A stretch of 64,000 nt of DNA from Rotaria macrura (Eukaryota; Rotifera; Eurotatoria; Philodinida; Philodinidae). This document shows positions 24,601 through 36,830 of this stretch, piece by piece. Positions within the stretch are counted from its first letter, which is position 1; each line of letters begins with the position of its first letter. The notes under the pieces are model-generated. The model was not told the DNA's origin, ran no database searches, and saw only the letters and a list, made by a program, of their open reading frames with translations. A program made the position numbers and the translations under genes. The DNA is taken from contig OENT01000191.1 of NCBI GenBank assembly GCA_900239685.1, positions 62,001-126,000 of the forward strand. The letters run 5' to 3'.

Positions 24601-25312
24601 ACAAATTCCAGTAAGATAAAAATGAAAATAATCCTTTGAATTATGACGATTATATCTAAAAATTCATTGTCATCTATAAACAAATTCATGGATAAAAATT
24701 CGAGAAAGATCTTACTCCAATGATCATTCTCATTTTCATTGCATCATAAATGATTGATAGTCGTTCATGATGTTGATTTCAAATATTAGACTCAATATTA
24801 AGTTCATTTGTAAGACTGAAACAGACATGACAAGTAAAAATGACTATTCATTTAAAATTTATTCTCTTCTCAGCAAGAAGAATCGATGCATGTTATTTTA
24901 TCACTAGTTTCAAGTTATTACTTGTATCAGAATGTATGCACAATTGAGAAAATTTCTATAATATATATGAGTGAATTGCAACTTTTTGGTAAAATTCAGG
25001 GAAAAAAATTGAAAGTGAATCCAAACCACTTTTGAGTAGTGCATTTTATTATATTCTATGTCTGTAGTTATAAAGCAAAACTTTCTCAACACTTTATCGA
25101 TTATTAAGGGAGATGTGAGCTCTACTAATTTTTTTTATTCTCTTTAGAATACGGCTATTATGATGAGTACATATGAACTCGTTATTGCATTTCTTTCATC
25201 GAATTCTCTTATGTCATCATCATCGATTGAAGTGACAACAATACAAACCAAAAAAGTTCTATTAGATCGTGTTGATTTCGAGGCTAATGCAGTAAATGAA
25301 GCTGAATTATAA
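21692..25312 (+). CDS. SLC25A36: Mitochondrial pyrimidine nucleotide carrier, SLC25A33/SLC25A36 type
   Basis: Inner-membrane carrier expected to exchange pyrimidine nucleotides between cytosol and matrix. Exons: 21692-21795, 21868-22053, 22105-22182, 22245-22345, 22406-22472, 24149-24216, 24276-24610, 25148-25312; 367 residues, phases consistent. All three carrier signatures are present: PLEVIKTR (47-54), PLWFIKTR (166-173), PHEVVRTR (266-273). Subfamily landmarks shared with human SLC25A36 include LFKGL with GVAPSRAIYF, the stretch [25 protein letters not shown] before the third signature, [11 protein letters not shown], and [16 protein letters not shown]. Oddities are a Gln-rich N-terminus and a 50-residue C-terminal extension beyond human. 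The 1.7-kb intron 5 carries two hairpin elements. The start lies 199 nt after the UBIAD1 stop. SLC25A33 and SLC25A36 cannot be separated here. Confidence 0.94.
22885..23095. mobile_element. Palindromic MITE-like element (family B, copy 1), SLC25A intron
   Basis: About 210 bp in intron 5. Arms 22939-22977 and 23004-23042 are imperfect inverted repeats (TGTTGAGCACTGATGATG against CATCGATGCACAACA). The left part contains TTATCAAGTTCTG (22930-22942), also found at both ends of the 61.7-kb element, and the flanks share CTTCCTC..ATCC and ATGCTGCC..ATAGA blocks with that copy. The right-hand TTATCAAGTTCTG is eroded. No coding capacity. Confidence 0.6.
23766..24040. repeat. Long near-perfect hairpin in SLC25A intron
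   Basis: Arms 23818-23898 and 23908-23988 (81 nt each, 9-nt loop) match at about 70 of 81 positions by hand; several mismatches would be G:U pairs in + strand RNA. Weaker pairing resumes outward, with GGATACAAG (about 23780-23788) against CTTGTATCC (24018-24026). No open frame spans it. It may be a young foldback MITE or a transcribed double-stranded RNA precursor; the sequence alone does not decide. Confidence 0.8.
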
Positions 25313-28168
25313 TTAGTTAAATATTTCACCTTTTCTATTTTCTTTGTGTTTATACTTAGGTAAAAGAAGCTTAGATGAATTGTTCATATAATTTTGTTTT
25401 TCCATAAATTTTGTTGTTCGAAAAACTTTGATAGTTTTTATATTTCTCTCTTTACCGGTGTATTGAAAACATAATATTGTAATTAGCTTTAACGAACTGC
25501 ACATGATATATTTTTGTTTTGTGTTAAAATTGAAAGATGAGTGCACGCTTTTCTATTATACCGAAAACGATTATTATGTTTTTCTTTCTTCTTCTTTTGA
25601 AATGATAGTGCACATTGTCTTTTGAGTGTTGTTTTTTTATAAATGCAGTTTATTTCGTGTGTTTTCCGATGATTGTGAAAGTTTGTTCATGTTTTGACAT
25701 ATATTTCACAAAAATAAAAACAAAGGATCAATCAAAAGATAGTTTTGATCACCAAACAGTTTTCAATATACAAATGATCACAGAAAAAGAGATACTTTTG
25801 ATCAGCAGATTTGTTTTTATATATTGTGTTGCTCGATCATCTAATGCTCAAATATCATCTTTAACTTGATTGGATATTTCTATTTCTCGTCGTTGGTTTA
25901 CATTTAATGATTTTTTTGATTTGCAACTAGACTCCTGCAGGGTAAGAAAGATTCAGGGTATGTGAGACGTAGAGTAGAGAAAATTCGTAGCCAACAGGAC
26001 TCTATCGGCGAGAATCTTACTGGTTCATTGTACCATCAAAATCTATTCATATAAATATTTGGTTGGTATACGAATTCTATTCTCAATTGATGCCACATTT
26101 ACGATAAAACACGTGATGAGCAATTAGGTGAAGCAGGAAGAGAAGGACGTACCAAGAAATTTCACAAAGCTTACGGTAAATGAATGTTTTAATTGGTGTT
26201 GAAGTATTCCTGGTCGCTTTATAATTTTTGAATATTATACGTTGTTGACGAAATAAATGTGTTAGATGAATATGGAAAAATTTTGTAATAAAAAAAACTT
26301 ATGAATCAGATTGTATACAAGTGGAATTCCACGCATTCATTCGTGATTTTTTAAAAATACTCATGATAGCCAAAAATTACAAGTTTTGCTATTTCATTCA
26401 AAGATGAAATAGCAGGTTTTGTAGAACAAAATTTTACTTCCAAGGTCTTAAACATGAATGAACCCAGAATTGAGTGTTGATTTCCGTTTGCCAGTAGACA
26501 AACTTTTGGTACAATCATTGCTAGATGAAAATGTAAAACACGATGATCTTGTCACACGAATAGTATTTTCTTACATATGCTTTTGGATCCGTTTGTTCAT
26601 CATGTTTTATTTACTTTTCTACAAAGTTGAGTAGATATATATGCTGAAACGGATTCAAGCAATGTTGAATCGCAAATCGTATCACTGGAAATCTTTCCCA
26701 GTTTAGGAGAGAAAAACAGGTGGTGAGTACAAATTTCTCTCTTTAAACATCTATAAAAGAATTCCGAGTTCACATTCTAGAAGAGTAGAAAAATAGTGTT
26801 CCTAACTCATAGATTTTACTTCTTCTCAAAATTTTCCATCATCACATGAGATATTTCAAAACAAAAGAGCTTGATGTAGAATATTCGTTAGAACAAAAGA
26901 TTCGATTGTAAAAATAGAAGTGAATAATAATAGCAAGAACAATGATAAGTTTGAATGATCAATGTTAGAAATAACAGAATAGGTATTGTTGGTTTTATTT
27001 TCGATACATCGAATCAAGCTAAAACTTAGTAAACATATACATAAAAGTCTCATATTTCGGTGAAAGTCGGTTGATATTGTTCTCGAACTGATTCGATTAC
27101 AAATAATCTCTACCTTATTGATGACGCAATGAATGATATGACAGAGACATTGACCTTGTATTTGATCTTATCCTTAAAAAGTTTTGTATAATGCATATTA
27201 TTATCAATCATATATGTTATGTGCTAATAGAGAAGTTCTACACAAATGATTACATCAAGGATCTTCTTCAACCGTAGATGACTGCTTGAAAATGACTTGA
27301 TTAATACAATCATTCGTCTAATTAAAAAGAAAAATCAATTTTAATGAAACATATTAATGAAGGAATGCAAAAGTTTGAATTTCCATGTCACGGCTTACAT
27401 ATCGTTGGTAACCTTCCTGGTTGATGCACGACTGAAAAAAATCATTTCTGTAAAAGAAACAAAGTAGAGTCTCACATAGATTGTTACAAAATATTATTCA
27501 AATTAGGTTGTACCATGTAGCATAGAGAAAGACATGAAACTGCACATTCATATGCTTTTTAATGTAACAACCACGTTACATAAGTACACTTCTATATTAA
27601 AATATGAAATTCGTGAACATAGACGAACTCCATCGACAAACACACACTGTTGACGGAATAGCATTCGATGAATCTCTTCTTAATAAGCATTTTAATTATC
27701 TTGTTTGATGTTGAATACTATCCTCAGAGAACGTAAGCATATCCATAGATGATTATGATTAAAATTTAACACAAATAGGATGATAGGAAAAATAAACTAA
27801 ACAATTAACACAAATCTTTGTTTGTATTGTGATCAGAAAAAGTATCAATTCAATTTTTCATGTGTTATCAGTGTGTCAAAAAAGAGAATGGAAAAGAAAA
27901 GATATCTTCATGATCTTCTTTAATGAGCAATTATTTAGTTCAATAAAGAATAGAAGAGATAAACATCACACAATGTTTATCTATTATGTTCACATAGAAA
28001 CAATCATGTTAGTGTTGTTTTGATAACTTGTATCATTCGTATTCATTCCAAACAAAAACAATGTTCATTCTGGTAGTACAAAATTTGAATTTGAATTCTC
28101 GAGTAACTGCATGTAACAATGATTTCGTCTGTTTTTTTTTCTACTAGTTTTTTATCAACAATCTTTTT
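25313..28168. other. Intergenic, no supported gene
   Basis: AT-rich spacer between the SLC25A gene and the guanylate cyclase. An upstream coding exon of the cyclase, including a signal peptide, may lie here but none could be joined in phase. A long T tract and AG at 28146-28147 precede the cyclase start by 21 nt. Confidence 0.55.
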
Positions 28169-31100
28169 ATGATGACTATTGCTTGGTACAATATGGATAA
28201 TAGTCGATTTCATTGTTGGCCTTCGAATGCATCATCATCATTGACAGAAACACTTGCACAACATGGATATAATTGTAAAGGTAAATATTCGTATTTTCAT
28301 ATTTTTCATATGATTTACTTTAAATACATAAGGTGTTGATGTCAATTGGATTCAAGCTCCACCCAAACAAGGTTATCATTTTTGTTCTATTCTATATATA
28401 GTTATATCCATTTATTTCTATTACAGTTATGCAAGATGTTCCATTCAATGTATCATATTCTATTGATTTATTACCACAGTTCTTTGATTGGGCAGTCTAT
28501 CAATTACCAAGACCATTATATACGTTTGTACTGTTGATTTCTCAAAGTATTATAAATAATTTTCTTCAATTAGATTATCCAATCGAACAATAAATAGTAG
28601 TCAAGCATGGTACGATTGGTGTCGAACACATGAACCTTCTGTTGATCCAACCGATCCAAGAATTGAAACTGATGCTTGTATATGGCACATAAATGTCCAT
28701 GCATGTGCGCTTGGACGCACTGTTCCATATTGTGGACCTTGGTAAATTTACTTGTTACACGGAAAAATAAATAAATAAAGTCTCGTTGTCATGAAGAGAT
28801 AGACTTAGTAACGTACGCTCATCTAATTTAATAAATGCTATTGATGAATGAATAGTACGCATACTTTGACATTATCAATATCAGTGAAAAAACAATTTTA
28901 ATTCAGCAATGTCAAGAAAAATCAGTTTACATTACTAAGGATCAGCCCGCAATAACAAATTGATTCGCAAAAAAAAACTGTTAGCTGCTCCATGACGATA
29001 CTTGCTTTATGTTTAGTTAGACAGTAGATCCCGTGTACATACATTCTTTCAATTTCGTTATTCCGTTTCTGTACACGATCATAGAGAAATACATGCCAGT
29101 CACTCAAACCTTTCTATGATTGCTAAATAAAAAGTCAATAGTCTATTTTCATTCAAGGATTCCGCCCAATGGTGAAATCTATCATAGCCTAGTTATGGCA
29201 GGTCCATCAGCGCGTGGTATGTTTTATTTATAGTTAAAATAATGTTAACAGTTGATTTCTAGTTTATGAAAGTACTGTGATTATACCTGTATTTGGTGTC
29301 GTAGAAATTATTGCACATTTTAAAATTGGTATCGAAGATTGGGTTCATATTGCTTTAGTTAGTACAAACGTACAAGTTAGTCGCAAAGCGAGTATGTACT
29401 TCGTGTTTTAATTTTCTCCTTATTTCTTTAGAAATAATCTCATTGAGAACTGTCTGTTTTAGTTTGTGGAGATAAATATTGTGATATAAACTATGAAAAT
29501 TGTTCAAATTGTCCAATCGATTGTGGTAAATGTCCACTGAAACCTATTCATATTGGTTTAATAACGACGGGTTGTTCTGTTTTGATTGCCTCGTTTGTTG
29601 CAGTTTTTCTAGTAAGTTTAAGAAGAAAATATTTATTCTGATATATTATCAACTGCTTCATTAATCTGTTACATAGTATTTTAAAATTCAAGAACAACGT
29701 CTACTATGGGATCCAAGTTGGATTATCGATGTCAAAGAAGTTCAACGTAAGATATTAAAATAGTATTCGATCATGTTTCTTCGTGAGCCTATTATGTGTT
29801 CACTATTGTAGTAGTAGACATATATTCAACATTGGGATTGGTAAAATAAGAGACTCATTCAGACATGTTAAAGTTTTGCAATGAATTTCGAACCAATACT
29901 ATCCATTCTTTAAGACAATTCACAATACCCTAGATGTGAAAGAAAATTTTATAAATGGATTTATTTCGAAAAAAAAAATTATTTTCAACAATGGAAATTT
30001 TCACGCTAGTTGTGGCTCATTTACATTATTTTTAATTAATGGCAAAGATATTCATTCTCTAGAAACATTCATTTTTCTAGCACTTCGTCCACAACATTCC
30101 ATCAGTTTAACATCATTAAACGAATCAAAAAAGACGAGTATTGGTAGAAAAACAAGTGAAACTAATTTAAGTATAGCTACTAATTTCTCCAATGTTAGTT
30201 GTCCACAACAAATTTTTTGTCCAGCTGGTTATTTGTAAGTCGTATTTTCTTTTTGTTTTCATATATCAATATGAAATTTGAAAAATTTCTGCATATTCTT
30301 TTTCGTTTTCAAAGACGACATACTTGTGTAGCTATTCGTAAATATAAACATAAACATTTTCAATTAACACGTCATGTACGAGAACAAGTTCGTCTCGTAC
30401 GAACATTCAATCATAATAATGTTTGTAAATTTATGGGTGCTTCTTTATTTCCCAATGAAGTTATTATTTACATGGAATATATGCCAAAAGGTTCACTACG
30501 TGATGTTCTGCAAAATGATAAAATGCCAATAACATGGGCATTTCGGTATATTAGAAACATGAAAAAGAACAAGAAATTTTTCTATTATTTTTGTTACAGA
30601 TTTTCATTTGCAATAGATATTCTTAATGGTTTATCATATATACATAGTCGACATATGATTCATGGACGACTCAATTCATCGAATTGTGTTGTTGATCAAC
30701 GATTAACAACAAAAATTACAGGTAGAATATTTTCCTCATAAATTAATTCAATCGAATAAGTTTATAAAACATCATGAATTTTATTAAATTATACTTATGT
30801 ACACAGTAAAATTTTCTTTTATTTTTTAGACTATGGCCTTGATATTCTTCGTTTTAATAATATCACTGTGAATTCCTATGTTCAATCAGTCGAAGCATAT
30901 AAAAGAGTTTATTATGCACCAGAATTAATATCAATCAATGAATTGAAATTAACTCCTCCAATAGACATTTATTCATTTGGAATTATTTTAAATGAAATAG
31001 CAACACGATCAGAACCATACGGAGTTAATATTTTTGTTTTGCATTTCGTTCTAGTCGTACTAAATATCAACATAATGATTGTTTATATATATATCTTCTA

Positions 31101-34059
31101 GGATGATGATATTGAATCAATTATGAAACCAGGTTATCGTCCGAAAATTGCTCAAATGACTCACGATATTGATAATGAAAATGAAGAAGATTTTTGTCCA
31201 TTACCATCATCCTATACTCGACTCATTAAACGATGTATTATAGAAAATCCCTATGATCGTCCAACATGTAAAGATATAGAAAAAAGTCTTAAAAAAATGT
31301 ATCCATTACAAATGAGTCCACTTGATTTAATCTTTAAAAAAATGTCATTATATCAAACAAGTCTTGAACAAGCTGTGCAATTGAGAACAAATGAACTTGA
31401 ACAAGAAAAACATAAATCTGAAAATCTTCTATATAGTAAGTAGAATTAGATAAAAAAGTCACATGAATCCTAAACGAATATGTTCGATCTATTATTATAC
31501 GTGAATGAGCATCAAATATATAATTATCTTGAATTTCGATTGATTCTCGGACATGATCTATTCTTGATCAACTGAATGTTGTAGAATAGTCGTCATAGAT
31601 TAGAGTTAATTATGTAATCAGAAATTCAATATGAGAATCGAAATTTCATAATTTTTATGATGAAGAATTCTATTACCATTCGTTGTTGTCGATTTGAATA
31701 CGTTTCACTCTAATTATTTTGAATTAACTATAAGCATGGTAGGTCTTCAAAAAACTTAAGCCGCTTGCCTTCTCTCAAAATAGGATATTCAAGTCAGAAC
31801 ATGGGATTGAGTTAAAACGTTGTGCATCTATTAGCGGCGGATAGTTAGTTACATATGTAAAACAAGTATCAGCCTTACATTTTTTTTTCTTGATAGTTAC
31901 TAGCGTTAAACACAAGCGTTCAAATCACAAAGCAAAGATGCTATCAGCTATAGTGAAGTTCGTGGAAGAATTCTGAGATACGCGAGTAACGAACTATAAT
32001 ACAAGAAAAAATGAAACAAATTTTCGATTAATAAGATTTAATCATTAGAAATTCCTAGTTGTAAGGTCGGAGGACGAAGATTGACGAGCCTCGTCTAGAC
32101 ATCTAGTTCAATACTGAATTCTTTCCATTTATTCGACTGTTACTCAAGCATCTTAACATCGATTGATATTATTATAGGTATGCTACCGAAAATTGTAGCC
32201 GAACAATTAAGAATTGGCCAACTTGTTGCTGCAGAATACTATGATAATTGTACGATATATTTTAGGTATTGCATTGATTTATTTATTGACGAAAATAAGA
32301 TTCGATGAATATTTTTTCTTCATTATAAAAGTGATATTGTTGGTTTTACAACGATTGCAAGTCGATGTAAACCTATTGATGTTGTTGATTTTCTTAATCG
32401 AGTGTATACAACATTTGATTCAATTATTGATCGATACGATGTTTACAAAGTTGAAACCATTGGTGATGCATGTAATAGTTTTGATATTTAAAGACACGTC
32501 TCTTAGTTGAAAGAATTTTTATATTGAAGATATGGTTGTATCTGGTGTACCAAAAAAGAATGGTATTGAACATGCCAATCAAATAGCATCAATGGCACTT
32601 GAACTTATTCGGCAGACAACGAAAAACTGTCTTGTACCATATTCGAATAATGAAAAACTTCGCATTCGCGTTGGGCTACATTCAGGTAAATAGATTGAGA
32701 AATTTTCTGAATTATGATATCTATGATTTTCATATAGGACCTGTTTGTGCTGGTGTTGTTGGTTCGAAGATGCCTAGGTAAGAGCAAAACATTGTAACTA
32801 AACAATATCCTTGTAAGAATCTAACTGTTAAACATGATTGAAAAAAAATCATAAACCCTGACAAAATGTTATCAATATTGAGATTTCGAGTATAGATCAA
32901 CAGAGTCTGTCAACGTCACTAGAGATTCGAATATTGATTTTAGACGATAACTCTGCTCGGATTTAACTATTGATAAGATCAGTTTGTGTTTTTATCCTAT
33001 TGCTAATCTCATCGATGTCTAGATCCAAGTTTTTCTTGTCCATCAATATCTTCTATCGTATGTGTTGTACATCAACAAGAATTTCAAGTATTTACTCAGT
33101 AATACCATAGAAAAATGAATCTAGGCAATATTTATCTTCCTATCAAAAGATATTTAATCAATGTTAAGTTTTCGTACAATGAAAAAAAAATACTAAACGA
33201 GAATTGAATCATTAGAACTGTATTCCGTTTTTTGATTGTATTTCACAAATTAAATTAGAGGTATCACTGAATATTGATATATGTTATATTTGTATCATAG
33301 ATATTGTTTGTTCGGTGATACAGTAAATACGGCGTAAGTTAACATTCTATCATGTTCAAAGAATAATGAAACACGATTAATTTAGATCTAGAATGGAATC
33401 TAACGGTGAAGGTAAATTATTTTTAATCGATTTGTAACATTGAATAGCGATGGATAATTTCTAGCAAATAAAATTCATATGACTTATGATACTAAGGAAT
33501 TACTTGATAGAACTGGTCGTTTTCTTATTGAAAAACGAGGAACAATACATATCAAAGTATGGAAATTTTTTTGAATCAAAATTAAATACTTGTTTTTTTT
33601 CCTGTTCGGTTTTATTTATAGGGCAAAGGTGATATGGTTAGTTAATAATTAATTCGATTCTTTACAATTAAAATTTTCATGTTTAATTTCTTTTCAGACT
33701 ACATATTGGTTACTGGAAGAATTAGAGTCGAAAAATGATTGTATCGAAAAAAACTTTCTTTACGTACAACCACGTAAGTAGCACAGAAAAGTTCTTAAGC
33801 AATATTGTACATCGTATTCTATATGACATTTTTATTGTATGACTATGCTTTATTTATTTTAGTACGGTTACCACCAATACATAAAAAAGAGGTTTCATCA
33901 TCACATCTTGTTCCAAGTAATTTTCAATGAAGGAAAACGAAAGACTTTCTTTAATTCAATTTTTGTAACATTTCATTAGATTCAACAAGTATTTTTGTAC
34001 CTGATCGTTCACCATCACCACGCAAGACTACTACGTTCAACTTAATCTCTTTAGAATAA
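28169..34059 (+). CDS. Receptor-type (membrane) guanylate cyclase with kinase-homology pseudokinase
   Basis: Converts GTP to cGMP at the membrane in response to an unknown ligand. Twenty-four exons in consistent phase: 28169-28280, 28333-28371, 28427-28523, 28574-28741, 29158-29216, 29263-29391, 29463-29611, 29677-29746, 30081-30234, 30315-30545, 30600-30721, 30830-31023, 31102-31435, 32178-32265, 32332-32471, 32530-32685, 32738-32777, 33301-33333, 33386-33411, 33465-33556, 33622-33636, 33698-33773, 33863-33916, 33980-34059; about 885 residues. Order: short Cys-containing ectodomain (to about 231), one membrane span (232-252), kinase-homology domain (about 330-560), coiled linker with [14 protein letters not shown], cyclase domain (about 640-820). 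SDIVGFT (649-655) and Asp694 in VETIGDAY supply metal ligands; Glu690 and Cys763 ([10 protein letters not shown]) are the guanine-specifying pair. The kinase loop reads HGRLNSSN (424-431) and DYG instead of HRD and DFG. No signal peptide is seen from this ATG, so the N-terminus is probably incomplete. Confidence 0.93.
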
Positions 34060-34123
34060 ACGATTTTCAATGATATTCTATTGATTAAAATGCGCAAATT
34101 TTTGTTTTTTCTAACAAGTTTCT

Positions 34124-34133
34124 AATAAATAAA
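34124..34133 (+). terminator. Overlapping polyadenylation signals of the guanylate cyclase gene
   Basis: Two overlapping AATAAA hexamers, 65 nt after the stop codon. Confidence 0.45.
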
Positions 34134-34792
34134 CATTGTTACCAAAAAGAATTTTTTAAGCGAATTTGAAAAAGTTTTGATCAACCGTGTGAAAAGTCCG
34201 TAAAATTGCTTATCGTTTGCAAATTGCAATATGACCGCCTATAGAGGAAGTAAGTACGTCTAGTAATCATATTCTACTCGTCTTAGCTTCTTGATCAAAC
34301 TTAAAAGATTTCGCAAGTGTTCATAACCTTACTCGTGCCAATCGCAAGTATGATCTTTTGACTGAATTTTCCGTTCACTACAAGTCCCTTGAATTTTAGC
34401 CATTAGCAATATTCTAAAACTTGAAGTAAAGTGTCATCTACAGTCCTACTGCAATTTCGTTATTGATGGAATAAAAGTATGAATGGCAACTTATAATTGG
34501 ACTTTGAGAATATCGAGGCCACCCCATCCCTTCGTTTCCAGATATAGAAAATTTTGCGCTGAATTTTTCCCAAACTGACTACTAAAAGATCACTAATGTT
34601 AAGAAAAATAGCTAGATATAAACTGGAGAAATATATATTCCAGCAGGGATGTAATTCTGTCTCTACGGAAAGGGGAGGGCGACCTAACGTGTTCGTTCGT
34701 ATGGATTCGGCACTAAAACATTCCAAAGAAAACGTAGCTTGTCTCGATTATTTTGACCAGAACAACAAAATTTTCGAAATAAGAGGGCTTGG

Positions 34793-34810
34793 TCCCCCCC
34801 CCCCCCCCNN
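34793..34810. repeat. C homopolymer ending in undetermined bases
   Basis: About 16 consecutive C followed by NN. Probably a point where sequencing or assembly stalled; the true length is unknown. Confidence 0.7.
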
Positions 34811-36421
34811 AGAAGAGACTTGAGCGTTTCATAAAGAGAACATTGCACGAGTCATCGAAATATGCCACAATTCTATTGGTCTTTTGTTGACCAATCACAC
34901 GCGCTTCTGGTTGAGATCTCAAAAACGACATATTCTGACCCAATCTTCGATTGAGCTTTCACTTGTGATATAACAAGTCGATAGAAAATACTGTTTTCTT
35001 TCTATTCACCAAAACCAGATTTTCTCAGCATGTTTCTTGTAAGAGTGAATGTATCTTTTTTGTAATCTTGGTTTCAACCGTTCAACGTTGAGGAACTTCC
35101 TAAATGATAAAGAACGAGGCCAACTCAATGTACAGACTGAAATAGGTCTGTTTATTATCAGTTTCAGAGTGTATTGAAAAGTCTTTTTTTTCTACGAATT
35201 TTTGCAAAACTTGAAAAATTCTCAAAGTAGACTAGAATACTGGGCATCTTTTGAAACTGAAGTTCCATACTGTCAGTCGATTCAGCATGATGAACTGAAA
35301 CTAGGAGCCCTAGATAAAGTCTTGTAACTTCTGAACAGACTGTGCAAGAAAATTCGGGTTTTCATAAATTGAAGAAAATTTTTTCCCTATCGCCTCTTTA
35401 TACAACAAGAGAAGATTCCATGGGCTATTACTTGAAATTTCTGTATTCTAAATCTCTAGGAAGAACCCACTTGATTGGTCAGTATTGACCAAAAGAATAC
35501 TGATACGATTGAATGGTGATGACGGCTGATCTAAAATTTATTTTGAAATACATCGAATTAATAATGCGAAATAATTCACTCTATAGCTATTTGGTAGTCG
35601 TACAAAATAAAATATACAAGGAACAAAAATGAATTACATTCCAAAATGAGCTCGAACTTGATTTCTGTTGATTAATATTGGTTAACATTGATTTATTGTG
35701 TTTTGCTTTTAGACATCATTATTTGTCTAATATAAAAACAAATGACTAGAGAACGCTCGAGAAATAAGATTACTCGTTCAATTGATCCTCTTTATTTTCG
35801 CAGCTTTTCATGTTCTTATTTCAATGCATCAACTTCTTCATGTCACTTTCGATTACAGTCAGATAGGATAGATTCATGTTTCATTAGACTTTGATACTTA
35901 ACTAGAGTTATGTTTTACAATAAACTTATCAAGCATAAACATGTGTAAACATGTTGTCTATTAAAGCTAAGCATTAATTGATAAGTATATGTCTCAATGT
36001 ACTATACGAAGTATCTACATAGTTCAAGATAAATTTCCTAGATATTGAAAAAATTTTACTTTTGAAAATCTATCGGCCATAAAAACTAATCGAGGTCGAA
36101 AACAAATGCTTTAGTTTTTTCTTACATCATCTTGTACTACAAAAGAAAGACTGCAATCATTCATAATTTCTTTTTTAAATTTCATTCTTCTACAATTATT
36201 TTCTAGAGAGATTTTCAAAAGGAATTGCGTTAATTGGAAGTATTTCTATCTTTTTCAAATTAGGACATTGCATTAAATGTAAGTCATGTTTATGACGTTT
36301 TTTTCTCAAAATAAAGATCTCCAGAGTCGTTTCTATGCGAGAGTATCTCAAATAAGTTAACTAATGAAAAGAAATCTAGTATTTTAACAATATAACTAAT
36401 TATTTTTAGATATACATGTTT

Positions 36422-36830
36422 TTAATTCAGCAGCGTTACTTCAATAACAAATGGTTCTTCTTGTATGACGAGTATAGAAATAGTAGGAAATATGACGAAT
36501 TGTTTTTCTGCTTTTATTCGTTTTGATAAATATTCTATATTTTGTTTAGCTACTATTTTTGCACTATGTTGATCGTTATCAATCCAAGAATAAAGACAAA
36601 AACATTTTGTCGTATTTATTGCAGTTGCAGTACATGTATATATATATATATGTATATGTATATACACATCATAAGAAGTAAACAAACCATCTAATGAAAT
36701 TTTTTCTTATGATTCTATTCTTATAAGATTTGTATTCATTGAGAATATTAAAGCAGTAATGGATATCGCATGTTGAATCAATTCTGAATGTCCACGTAAT
36801 TCTTCGATTTCTCTTTTATTCTTCCTATCA
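36422..36830 (-). pseudogene. Coding-like relic or gene end on the minus strand, unrecognised
   Basis: Read on the minus strand, a polypyrimidine acceptor at about 36830 opens a frame containing KNKREIEELRGHSELIQHAI and running to a TAA near 36709. The same frame then resumes through a TATATA microsatellite into a second coding-like block containing WIDNDQHSAKIVAKQNIEYL and PTISILVIQEEPFVIEVTLL, ending at TAA 36422-36424. Codon use looks coding in both blocks. The in-frame stop and microsatellite expansion suggest a decayed gene; alternatively the true gene ends at the first stop. I do not recognise the protein, and found no linked exons farther upstream. Confidence 0.35.

Larger units (their letters stand above)
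34060..36421. other. Intergenic, no supported gene
   Basis: AT-rich spacer after the guanylate cyclase. It contains a C homopolymer ending in NN (34793-34810). Frames on both strands across 34460-34943 overlap one another and include the ambiguous bases; neither has splice support or a recognisable domain. Confidence 0.5.

Noticed and set aside
34460-34943. Frames on both strands around the C homopolymer
   Set aside because: They overlap each other, include undetermined bases and show no domain or splice sites.
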